A DNA stretch of 6,021 bases from contig CALBPH010000197.1 of NCBI GenBank assembly GCA_937899365.1, forward strand, positions 1-6,021. The letters are read 5' to 3'. Under the pieces are notes generated by a model that worked only from the letters and a program-made list of their open reading frames with translations, was not told where the DNA came from and did no database searches. Positions 1 to 5,306 of the stretch are shown here, in pieces. The position numbers were made by a program, and so were the translations under genes. Every line of letters starts with the position of its first letter. Positions within the stretch are counted from its first letter, which is position 1. The stretch comes from an uncultured Leptolyngbya sp. GTDB lineage: Bacteria; Cyanobacteriota; Cyanobacteriia; Phormidesmidales; Phormidesmidaceae.

Positions 1-456
1 CACCTCAGCCGTAGGGGCAATTTGGCGCAACTCAACTAGGGCTAGGTGGTGGGTGGTCGCAACCCTATTCGTCACTAAGCCCGCTTTCGCTAAAATCAGT
101 GCCCCCGTGCAGACGGAAAGAATATGTTCCGTGCTGGGATACCGCTGGTTTATCCAGGCCAAAAGCTTCTCATTGTCCATCTCTTTGCGAGTGCCAAACG
201 GTGTCCCATCGGTCCGTCTACCACCGCCACCCGGGATAACTAAAATATCGGGTTGGGGACATGTTTGGAAAGAGTAGGACGGGTTAACACTAAGAGAATT
301 TCTAGCAGAAATAAGGGGGTGTTCAGCGACGGTGTACACATTGAATGGGGTGAGTCCATCTCGCTTTCCCGTTACCGAAAAGACTTCGAAGGGGCCACAA
401 AAGTCGAGCACTTCCACATCATTAAAGATTAAAATCGCTACGTTACGCTGCTTCAT
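1..456 (-). CDS. DJ-1/PfpI-family protein, isonitrile hydratase-like (partial, C-terminus outside window)
   Basis: The first 152 residues are visible; the gene runs off the left edge. The start ATG (456-454) has an AGGAG Shine-Dalgarno at 466-462, 5 nt away, and lies inside the 3' end of the upstream deformylase-like gene (14-nt overlap), so translation is probably coupled. The fold is the DJ-1/PfpI (class I glutamine amidotransferase-like) type: an N-terminal strand and loop with LDFCGPFEVF (17-26), a VIPGGGG turn (73-79), the nucleophile elbow SVCTGAL (114-120) with Cys116, and ATTHH (133-137). Compared from memory with Pseudomonas isonitrile (isocyanide) hydratase, the three residues important there (Asp17, Cys101, Thr102) match Asp18, Cys116 and Thr117. 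That enzyme hydrates R-NC to an N-substituted formamide. Other relatives sharing these residues include ThiJ/PfpI proteins and the N-terminal half of GlxA-type AraC regulators; the missing C-terminus would tell whether an HTH domain follows. Family is certain, substrate is inferred. Confidence 0.85.
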   Translation of the reverse strand, partial: MKQRNVAILIFNDVEVLDFCGPFEVFSVTGKRDGLTPFNVYTVAEHPLISARNSLSVNPSYSFQTCPQPDILVIPGGGGRRTDGTPFGTRKEMDNEKLLAWINQRYPSTEHILSVCTGALILAKAGLVTNRVATTHHLALVELRQIAPTAEV

Positions 457-991
457 CAGTGCTCCTAATTTCTTTCAAATCTGAGCGCTCATAATTGGTA
501 AATGACTGCTGACTCCGTAGGGCAAACGCTGTCGAGTCAACAGCGTGAGAAACCGCTAGAACACCATCTAAATGGTCAATCTCATGCTGTAAAAGCTCAG
601 CCAAATCACCCGTCAGAGTCAGACGCTGCTGCTGCCAATGCATGTCGCGGTACACAAGCTGACAAGACTGGTGTCGTTTTACGTTAATTAACAGGTCTGG
701 AAAGCTCATGCAGTCATCCCACACCTCAAACATCTCTGCACTTTTGGTTTCAAACCAGGGATTGATAAACACAACAGGACGATCAATATGCAGGTAGATT
801 AATCGCTTCATAACACCAATTTGAGGTGCGGCAATGGCACGCCCGGCTCCCCATTGATGTCGAAACGCCATCATGGTGTCATGCAGATCATCGATGACGG
901 GTCTAAGAGAGTCAAGCTCTGTTTCATTGACAGCCTCACTTACCTCATAAAGACGAGGGTTGCCCAACAGCAAGATATCGCGCACGGTCAT
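443..991 (-). CDS. divergent peptide-deformylase-like metallohydrolase
   Basis: The 182-residue protein has the length and motif order of polypeptide deformylases, metalloenzymes that remove formyl groups from N-formyl amines (normally N-formylmethionine of new proteins). Motif 3 is intact: QHEIDH (135-140), giving metal ligands His136 and His140 and catalytic Glu137. Motif 2, normally EGCLS, reads DDCMS (92-96) and keeps the metal ligand Cys94. Motif 1, normally GxGxAAPQ, reads GRAIAAPQ (50-57); it keeps the oxyanion Gln57 but lacks the second glycine. Metal chemistry should therefore work while the substrate pocket looks altered, so this may be a specialised paralogue rather than the housekeeping Def. 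The start ATG at 991 has AGGAG at 1003-999 (7-nt spacing) and overlaps the regulator stop as ATGA. It is the middle gene of the operon. Alternative roles are ordinary protein deformylation or resistance to a deformylase inhibitor. Confidence 0.88.
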   Translation of the reverse strand: MTVRDILLLGNPRLYEVSEAVNETELDSLRPVIDDLHDTMMAFRHQWGAGRAIAAPQIGVMKRLIYLHIDRPVVFINPWFETKSAEMFEVWDDCMSFPDLLINVKRHQSCQLVYRDMHWQQQRLTLTGDLAELLQHEIDHLDGVLAVSHAVDSTAFALRSQQSFTNYERSDLKEIRSTDEAA

Positions 992-1656
992 GACGGTTCT
1001 CCTAAACTTCGTAGCCGTTCGATAGAGGCTTGCCAGTTACAGGTTAGGGCCTGATGTGCCGCCGCTAGGTCTTTTGTTTTAAGTGCTGAAATCAGCTGCT
1101 GATGCTCTTCTAACGATGCCAACAGTAAGCCAGCTTCACTAAAGTAAGCCAGCTCAATCCGTTGATACTTGACATTCAGCTGATTGAGAATCGTACTGAG
1201 TTCACGATTGTTAGCCAGGTCTATCAGCACCTGATGAAATGAAGCATCTGCCACCATAGCCGCGTGGGGATTGTTTTGCCTGAGAGCCATTTTTAGGTCA
1301 CTGTTGGCTGTTTGCATCGTTTGAATATGACCTGGAGAGAGCCTGGGAAACGCCAATGTCAGCGCTAGCTCTTCTAGTTGTTGAATGATGGGATAAATCG
1401 TTTCTGCATCTCTCAGCGTGATCGGAGTAACGCGGGTCCACCGGTTGGCGGCGGTTTCGACTAGGCCTTCATCCTCCAGCTTGCGCAGGGCTTCGCGGAT
1501 GGGCGTGCGACTCACCCCTAGCTGCGTCGCCAGTTCTTTATCCTTAAGCTTTTCGCCAGGTTCCAACGCACCCGTGACAATCCAGTCACGCAGTGACACA
1601 TAGACGTCATCGCGGATGAATGTGCGGCTAAGAACATCAGTTTTGGGGATGGGCAT
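988..1656 (-). CDS. GntR-family transcriptional regulator, FadR subfamily (FCD domain)
   Basis: This 222-residue protein is a cytoplasmic DNA-binding regulator. The winged helix-turn-helix occupies about residues 14-78, with the signature stretches LEPGEKLKDKELA (31-43), GVSRTPIREALRKLEDEGLV (47-66) and the wing around 70-78. An all-helical FCD ligand domain follows (about 84-215). FCD domains usually bind a metal through one Asp and three His and sense small organic acids or related metabolites. Asp137 and His141 (DASFH) and His185 (EEHQQL) are present; by register the third His falls at Asn207, although His201 is near. It heads the operon, its TGA overlapping the next ATG by 4 nt. No clear Shine-Dalgarno precedes the ATG at 1656, but upstream sequence offers no better start. 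A perfect palindrome about 20-40 bp upstream suggests autoregulation. The effector is unknown; a substrate or product of the two downstream enzymes is the natural guess. Confidence 0.93.
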   Translation of the reverse strand: MPIPKTDVLSRTFIRDDVYVSLRDWIVTGALEPGEKLKDKELATQLGVSRTPIREALRKLEDEGLVETAANRWTRVTPITLRDAETIYPIIQQLEELALTLAFPRLSPGHIQTMQTANSDLKMALRQNNPHAAMVADASFHQVLIDLANNRELSTILNQLNVKYQRIELAYFSEAGLLLASLEEHQQLISALKTKDLAAAHQALTCNWQASIERLRSLGEPS

Positions 1657-1674
1657 TGGCTAATATGCGTCATC

Positions 1675-1697
1675 AACTGATATGTAATATATCAGTT
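1675..1697. promoter_or_regulatory. palindromic operator candidate upstream of the GntR operon
   Basis: The arms AACTGATAT (1675-1683) and ATATCAGTT (1689-1697) are perfect inverted copies around a GTAAT spacer. The element sits 19 bp upstream of the regulator's ATG, where a dimeric GntR/FadR protein would bind to block its own operon. Size and symmetry fit FadR-family operators in general; the binding protein is inferred from position. It lies in the 153-bp gap between the regulator and the divergent membrane-protein gene at 1810, so it could affect both. I found no convincing -10/-35 pair for either direction nearby. Confidence 0.6.
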
Positions 1698-1809
1698 TTT
1701 TTGAAAAATCACTGTTGTGTCAAGTTTTGAACGTCACGATTCTGTATGGCTTGTTATAGGATGGATGCCGCGTTCTAGTTCATAACGACCGTTTTAGAGA
1801 TGCCTTGCT

Positions 1810-2373
1810 GTGAATACCACTGACCTGTTTGTTGAGCTAATTGTCATTGGAGTAGGGGCCACGATGTGGGTGGTGCTGCTAGTGCTGAGTCTATTTGGGT
1901 ATGCCTGGGTACCGTTTGATCACCTGTTTGCATTGCCGTCACTACTGCCAATTTTGGCAATCACCTACATTTTTGGGATTGTGACTGACCGGGTGGCCGA
2001 TGGCCTGTTTGACAAAGTTTGGAAACCTAGGCTGGCTCAGCAGTTTTATGGTCAAGACGGCGATGACTATGACGATCGGCGATACATCTATTTGCGGTCT
2101 GAACGACTAGCTAGCCTGCTGGAATATGGCAGAAGTCGGTTACGTATTTGTCGGGGATGGTTTCTAAATACTCTCCTGATTTTGGTGAGTCTTAATTTGT
2201 TTATTCTGCGACAGATTGTCGGTGTCTCGGCCAAGCTGTCGATGATTGTGTTTAGCAACGCTTTCTTGGTGCTGCTGATCTATGGTCTGTGGTTTTCTTG
2301 GCGACAGCTTACCCTAGCTGACTATCGCAAGGTTAAACGACAGTCAGCCTGGTTGCGAGAGCACGAAAGCTAA
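1810..2373 (+). CDS. four-helix integral membrane protein of unknown function
   Basis: I do not recognise the family of this 187-residue protein. Four hydrophobic helices are evident at about 8-33, 41-59, 117-135 and 142-164. Between helices 2 and 3 lies a charged loop of some 57 residues with an acidic patch (GQDGDDYDD, 81-89) followed by basic and aromatic RRYIYLRSERL (90-100) and GRSRLRICRGW (107-117). The C-tail (165-187) is also basic. By the positive-inside rule the loop, the tail and the short N-terminus are cytoplasmic. The start is GTG at 1810, the first possible start after an in-frame stop at 1795; ribosome binding would depend on a weak GAGA at 1797-1800. It diverges from the GntR operon and converges on the propeller gene with a 24-bp gap. 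Composition and uninterrupted helices argue for a real gene; no enzymatic motif is visible. Confidence 0.8.
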   Translation: MNTTDLFVELIVIGVGATMWVVLLVLSLFGYAWVPFDHLFALPSLLPILAITYIFGIVTDRVADGLFDKVWKPRLAQQFYGQDGDDYDDRRYIYLRSERLASLLEYGRSRLRICRGWFLNTLLILVSLNLFILRQIVGVSAKLSMIVFSNAFLVLLIYGLWFSWRQLTLADYRKVKRQSAWLREHES

Positions 2374-2374
2374 G

Positions 2375-2389
2375 CGGTTTGGCAAACCG
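2375..2389. terminator. short hairpin between convergent genes, possible weak bidirectional terminator
   Basis: CGGTTT (2375-2380) and AAACCG (2384-2389) form a perfect 6-bp stem with a GGC loop, placed in the 24-bp gap between two convergent stop codons. That position suits a shared terminator, but no T-run follows on either strand, so intrinsic termination would be weak. Confidence 0.35.
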
Positions 2390-2397
2390 ATAGCAGG

Positions 2398-4722
2398 CTA
2401 CAGCACTTTTAATATCACCACTAGGGCCACGGCAAAGCCCCCCATGGCGGCACCAAACTGAAGCAATTTTCGATTGAGTTTGAGGAGTTTGTCTAACCCC
2501 AGCAGCCCGGTGACGACGTAGGCCACAATACCAACGACCACCGCTAGCAGCAGCTTAAGAATTCTGCCTCGATACAGTTCGGCTGCGATCGCATCTTGCC
2601 GTATCGTACTCACCTCAACCGGCGGGTCCACATCAGGGGTTTGCAAAATCTCCCAGGTATCACCCCCGTCAGTGGAACGATAGAGATCCGTATCAGCGGT
2701 ACCAAAGCCAAAAATCGTATTGTCTTTAGCGTAGTTGGGCGAAAACTCAATGGGGCGACCGGCACAGGGCACGTTGTACATGCGAGAAAAGGCCAGGCTG
2801 GCATCGCCAATGGGGGCAAAGGTTTCTCCCCCATCCACACTCTTATAAAGTCCCTTACCCCGTAGGCTAACCATCAGGGTGCCATCTTGGGCATAGCTGG
2901 GGGACAGGGCCACCGCTTCTAGGAAGGTGCGCTCAGGAGCAACATCTGCGATCGCAACCGGTTCCCAACTACCGCCCGCATCCGATGACTTAAACAAACC
3001 GTCGTAGCTGCTCACATACAGGGTGCTGTCTTGAACGTAGTTAGGAGAAATCGCAATGTGTAGGTTCCAGGCCTCGGCAATGGGGGTGTTCTCCGTTGTA
3101 GACTGCCAAGATTCCCCCGCGTCTGTCGACTTGTAAACCCCTGTCTCCGCCACCGTATATAGGGTGCGATCCTGGGCAAAGCCAGGAGAAATCACCATGG
3201 ACGGACTGTCATTTCCTCGTTCCCAAGGCAGTTTGGCGACTTGATTTAAGGTTTTGCCACCGTTGGTCGAACGAAACATCACCCCCGCCTGGTTGCCGAC
3301 AAACAGAGTTTTATCGCTGCCAAACTCAGGAGATAGCAGCAGCGTTAGGCCCCGCGCTTCTCGACTGAGGCTATGGAGCGACCAGGACCTGGCCCCGTTG
3401 GTGGAGCGTAAAAATTTGGTCCACAGCCCCGACGTAAACAGGGTTTTATCGCTGGCATAATCCGGGGAAAACGCCATGTCAAAAAATCGACGCGGGTCCT
3501 GATAGGAGGGCTCAAAATTACCATTTAACCGAGGGACTTCCACCCCGTTCATGGTCAACTCCCAGGTTTTACCCTCGTCATTGCTCATCATAATTTTACC
3601 GACGTAGGTGGTGAGGGCCAGGGTGCCATCCTCTGCGTAGTTAGGGGATACATCCATAGCCACCACCACACCCCGAGCCAGGGTTTCTATCTCTCGCCAC
3701 TGCTGGCCCCCTTGGATTGATCGATAAAGACCGTTAAAGCCGCCTAAAAAGGCAGCTTTATCCACCAAGAAATTATCCGACAGGGCAATCTCAGAAAAGT
3801 GATGGGTTTCAAATTCATCGGCCTGCTTGTCTTTGATCAGCCCCTGGGGGTAATCCGTCCAGGTTCCACCACTGTCCAAAGAAATTGAGATCCCCCGATC
3901 CCAGCTAGAAACCATCACCCCTCGGGTGTTACCGGGTAGGAGCTTGACATCCTGAATTCGGAGATCTTCTAGACCGCCATTGACTTCCAGCACCTCTAAC
4001 GTGTCAGGGTTAATGCGAAACACCCCCTTAGAAGCGGTGCCCACGTAGAGTACCTGACTGTTGCCAGCCAGTGCCGTAATCGAGTCATCGGCCACCGTTA
4101 GTAACGACTGCCAGCTTTGCCCACCGTTGTTCGAACTGAGTAGCAGACCGGTTTCATCCACCGCCCACAGGGTGCATTCTGCTTCTGTAATGCCCGCACA
4201 CGTCTGGCAGGCATCGACAACAGAAAACCAGGTTTGTCCACCATCGGTGCTACGGGAGAGTCCACCGTCGGTCCCGGCCGCTAGCATTACCTGGGCATCA
4301 CTGGGCAGACTGTACACCACACCAATATCCAGGGTGTCTAAACCCTCATTAGACTGTTGCCAGGATTCCCCCTGGTCGTCCGAGCGGAAAATACCGTCTC
4401 CATAGGTGCCCATCGCCAGCACCTGTCCCTGGGCCTGATCGATGGTGAGGGTGGAAAAAGGAGTCAGCGTATCCAGACCCTGAACAATCCGCTTCCAACT
4501 ATTGCCTGCATCCGTAGACTTGAAAAGATTGCCCCGCACCAATGAATAGAGTGTTTTGTCACTGCTATAGCTGGGGGAGAGCTTTACCTGGGTAACCACA
4601 TCGTGGGGGCGATGGGCCAAAACCGGTTGAAGGGCTCCGGCAAATGACCATGTCAGGGTGAGCAGTAAACTTAAAACCACCCAACCCAGCTGACGTTTAA
4701 CCAGGTTTGATAGGGTTGCCAT
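2398..4722 (-). CDS. exported, membrane-anchored Asp-box (BNR/VPS10-type) beta-propeller protein
   Basis: Residue numbers count from the farthest upstream ATG (4767); the protein is 789 residues from there, 774 from the ATG at 4722 (residue 16) preferred here. That start gives a standard signal peptide: a short basic stretch (KRQ, 24-26), a hydrophobic core (27-40) and a likely cleavage after PVLA (48-51). Thirteen Asp-boxes of the form S-x-D/N-x-G-x-T/S-W follow, at about 84, 129, 173, 212, 296, 350, 395, 455, 500, 547, 594, 643 and 698. The 84-residue gap between 212 and 296 holds a decayed fourteenth near 251. Eight copies of an alternating motif, SPxYxxDxTL, occur at 64, 373, 434, 479, 527, 574, 622 and 676. 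Such repeats build beta-propellers, as in sortilins, sialidases and the PSII assembly factor Ycf48/HCF136 (about 340 residues, seven blades). Two C-terminal membrane helices (736-758, 768-788) would anchor it with the propeller outside the cytoplasm or in the thylakoid lumen. Partner or ligand unknown. Confidence 0.88.
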   Translation of the reverse strand: MATLSNLVKRQLGWVVLSLLLTLTWSFAGALQPVLAHRPHDVVTQVKLSPSYSSDKTLYSLVRGNLFKSTDAGNSWKRIVQGLDTLTPFSTLTIDQAQGQVLAMGTYGDGIFRSDDQGESWQQSNEGLDTLDIGVVYSLPSDAQVMLAAGTDGGLSRSTDGGQTWFSVVDACQTCAGITEAECTLWAVDETGLLLSSNNGGQSWQSLLTVADDSITALAGNSQVLYVGTASKGVFRINPDTLEVLEVNGGLEDLRIQDVKLLPGNTRGVMVSSWDRGISISLDSGGTWTDYPQGLIKDKQADEFETHHFSEIALSDNFLVDKAAFLGGFNGLYRSIQGGQQWREIETLARGVVVAMDVSPNYAEDGTLALTTYVGKIMMSNDEGKTWELTMNGVEVPRLNGNFEPSYQDPRRFFDMAFSPDYASDKTLFTSGLWTKFLRSTNGARSWSLHSLSREARGLTLLLSPEFGSDKTLFVGNQAGVMFRSTNGGKTLNQVAKLPWERGNDSPSMVISPGFAQDRTLYTVAETGVYKSTDAGESWQSTTENTPIAEAWNLHIAISPNYVQDSTLYVSSYDGLFKSSDAGGSWEPVAIADVAPERTFLEAVALSPSYAQDGTLMVSLRGKGLYKSVDGGETFAPIGDASLAFSRMYNVPCAGRPIEFSPNYAKDNTIFGFGTADTDLYRSTDGGDTWEILQTPDVDPPVEVSTIRQDAIAAELYRGRILKLLLAVVVGIVAYVVTGLLGLDKLLKLNRKLLQFGAAMGGFAVALVVILKVL

Positions 4723-4767
4723 CACCGTTGACGGACCAATCTTAGAGTGATGATTAAGGAGATACAT

Positions 4768-4795
4768 TTAATAGCTAAATAAATTCGAATAACAA
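4768..4795 (-). promoter_or_regulatory. candidate promoter of the propeller gene
   Basis: On the minus strand TTGTTA (4795-4790) and TATTAA (4773-4768) are separated by 16 bp, resembling a sigma-70-type -35/-10 pair. Transcription would begin near 4761, which lies downstream of the ATG at 4767 and favours the internal ATG at 4722 as the true start. The match is only approximate and the region is AT-rich, so this is tentative. Confidence 0.3.
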
Positions 4796-4905
4796 ATAAG
4801 TGACAGAGATGAGGTGCTGGTGACGATAGATCGGCTGGTTTCCTCAAGTCTTATTTTCTCAAGCTTAGAAGAAAATCACGGAAGCAAGGGTCAGTAGCCA
4901 CTAAA

Positions 4906-4935
4906 GTTCTAGAGATCCAGGTTCTAGAGATCTAG
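4906..4935. repeat. 15-bp tandem direct repeat, two copies
   Basis: GTTCTAGAGATCCAG (4906-4920) is followed immediately by GTTCTAGAGATCTAG (4921-4935), differing at one base. The second copy contains the near-palindrome CTAGAGATCTAG. A related core, TAGAGATCC, recurs at 5142-5150. A looser 15-bp periodicity (10 of 15 matches) is visible just upstream at 4839-4868. It could be a protein-binding pair or slippage debris. Confidence 0.75.
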
Positions 4936-4953
4936 TTTTAATATGCCCAGGCA

Positions 4954-5016
4954 TTCATCAAAAATATTTCATAGATACGTTTACCCATTCTTCATCAAAA
5001 ATATTGCGTAGGTACG
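4954..5016. repeat. 26-bp imperfect direct repeat pair, 37-bp period
   Basis: TTCATCAAAAATATT at 4954-4968 is repeated exactly at 4991-5005. The similarity continues through TCATAGATACG (4969-4979) versus GCGTAGGTACG (5006-5016), with 3 mismatches in 11. The copies start 37 bp apart, about three and a half helical turns. There are only two copies and the element lies between divergent genes, so a regulatory pair or a small duplication are the reasonable readings. Confidence 0.75.
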
Positions 5017-5030
5017 AGGTTTCGTATCCT
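5010..5030. repeat. bulged inverted repeat (hairpin-forming)
   Basis: AGGTACGA (5010-5017) can pair with TCGTA plus CCT (5022-5026, 5028-5030) across a GGTT loop, with one bulged T at 5027. It overlaps the end of the second 26-bp direct repeat. No T-run follows, so it is not a typical terminator. Confidence 0.45.
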
Positions 5031-5189
5031 CCACAGGGGCATTTTCGTCACAATCAGTAACGTTTAAATTTTTTAGTCCTGATATAGCCCCTATCTAGGT
5101 CTAAAGTTTTTTAGTGAATTCTGATGAATATATCGTTTCTTTAGAGATCCTAGAAGATATGCACAGACGCTTGGCTACACCGCTGTGGC

Positions 5190-5206
5190 TTAGCAACATA
5201 TGCTAA
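5190..5206. promoter_or_regulatory. inverted repeat upstream of vipp1, operator candidate
   Basis: TTAGCA (5190-5195) and TGCTAA (5201-5206) are perfect inverted arms around ACATA, about 100 bp before the vipp1 ATG. A slightly wider pairing is also possible between CTTAG (5189-5193) and CTAAG (5209-5213). Position and symmetry suit a dimeric regulator of vipp1, but no known regulator motif is recognised. Confidence 0.4.
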
Positions 5207-5241
5207 AACTAAGGCGCTAGGTGCCGTCAGGTGCTACTTTC

Positions 5242-5262
5242 GGGGGCTGATCAAAGACCCCC
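5242..5262 (+). other. G/C-stem hairpin in the probable vipp1 leader
   Basis: GGGGG (5242-5246) pairs with CCCCC (5258-5262); CT and AG just inside can extend the stem around a GATCAA loop with one bulged A. It lies 44 nt before the vipp1 ATG and lacks a following T-run, so it is better read as a leader structure (mRNA stability or translation) than as a terminator. Confidence 0.4.
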
Positions 5263-5306
5263 ACTCGCCAACCCAACTACAAACTTATCAAGGACAAGGA
5301 AGACCA

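Larger units (their letters stand above)
4723..5306. other. long divergent intergenic region between the propeller gene and vipp1
   Basis: About 580 bp (540 if the propeller gene starts at 4767) with no supportable gene on either strand. Every open frame I followed is short, for example 22 codons from the ATG at 4943. The middle part is AT-rich and carries several short repeats: a 15-bp tandem pair (4906-4935) with a related TTAGAGATCCTAG at 5141-5153, a 26-bp imperfect direct pair (4954-5016), TTTTTTAGT at 5069-5077 and 5107-5115, a bulged hairpin at 5010-5030, an inverted repeat at 5190-5206 and a G/C-stem hairpin at 5242-5262. It must hold the promoters for both divergent genes; no tRNA or recognised small RNA was seen. 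Confidence 0.7.

Noticed and set aside
53..277. Plus-strand open frame opposite the DJ-1/PfpI gene, and similar frames opposite the regulator, deformylase and propeller genes.
   Set aside because: They lie antisense to or in another frame of well-supported genes and encode low-complexity, family-less peptides.
1675..1702. Palindrome followed by seven T on the plus strand, like an intrinsic terminator.
   Set aside because: The stem is AT-rich and no plus-strand gene lies upstream to be terminated; position before the GntR gene makes an operator more likely.
1718..1723. Consensus TTGACA on the minus strand upstream of the GntR operon.
   Set aside because: No acceptable -10 hexamer lies 15-19 bp downstream; the AT-rich TGATAT/TATATT stretches are 23-26 bp away.
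1727..1760. TTGAAC with TATGGC or TATAGG as a promoter for the membrane-protein gene at 1810.
   Set aside because: Spacings of 12 or 22 bp are outside the usable range.
2585..2592. GCGATCGC octamers (also 2948-2955 and 5454-5461) as local regulatory repeats.
   Set aside because: These are HIP1 sequences scattered throughout many cyanobacterial genomes; useful for placing the organism, not specific to this locus.
4943..5011. A 22-codon open frame starting at ATG 4943 in the intergenic region.
   Set aside because: No ribosome site, and its sequence simply runs through the direct repeats.
4954..5016. Two regularly spaced repeats resembling a minimal CRISPR array.
   Set aside because: Only two imperfect copies, with an 11-bp gap rather than a 30-40-bp spacer, no inverted ends typical of repeats and no cas genes.
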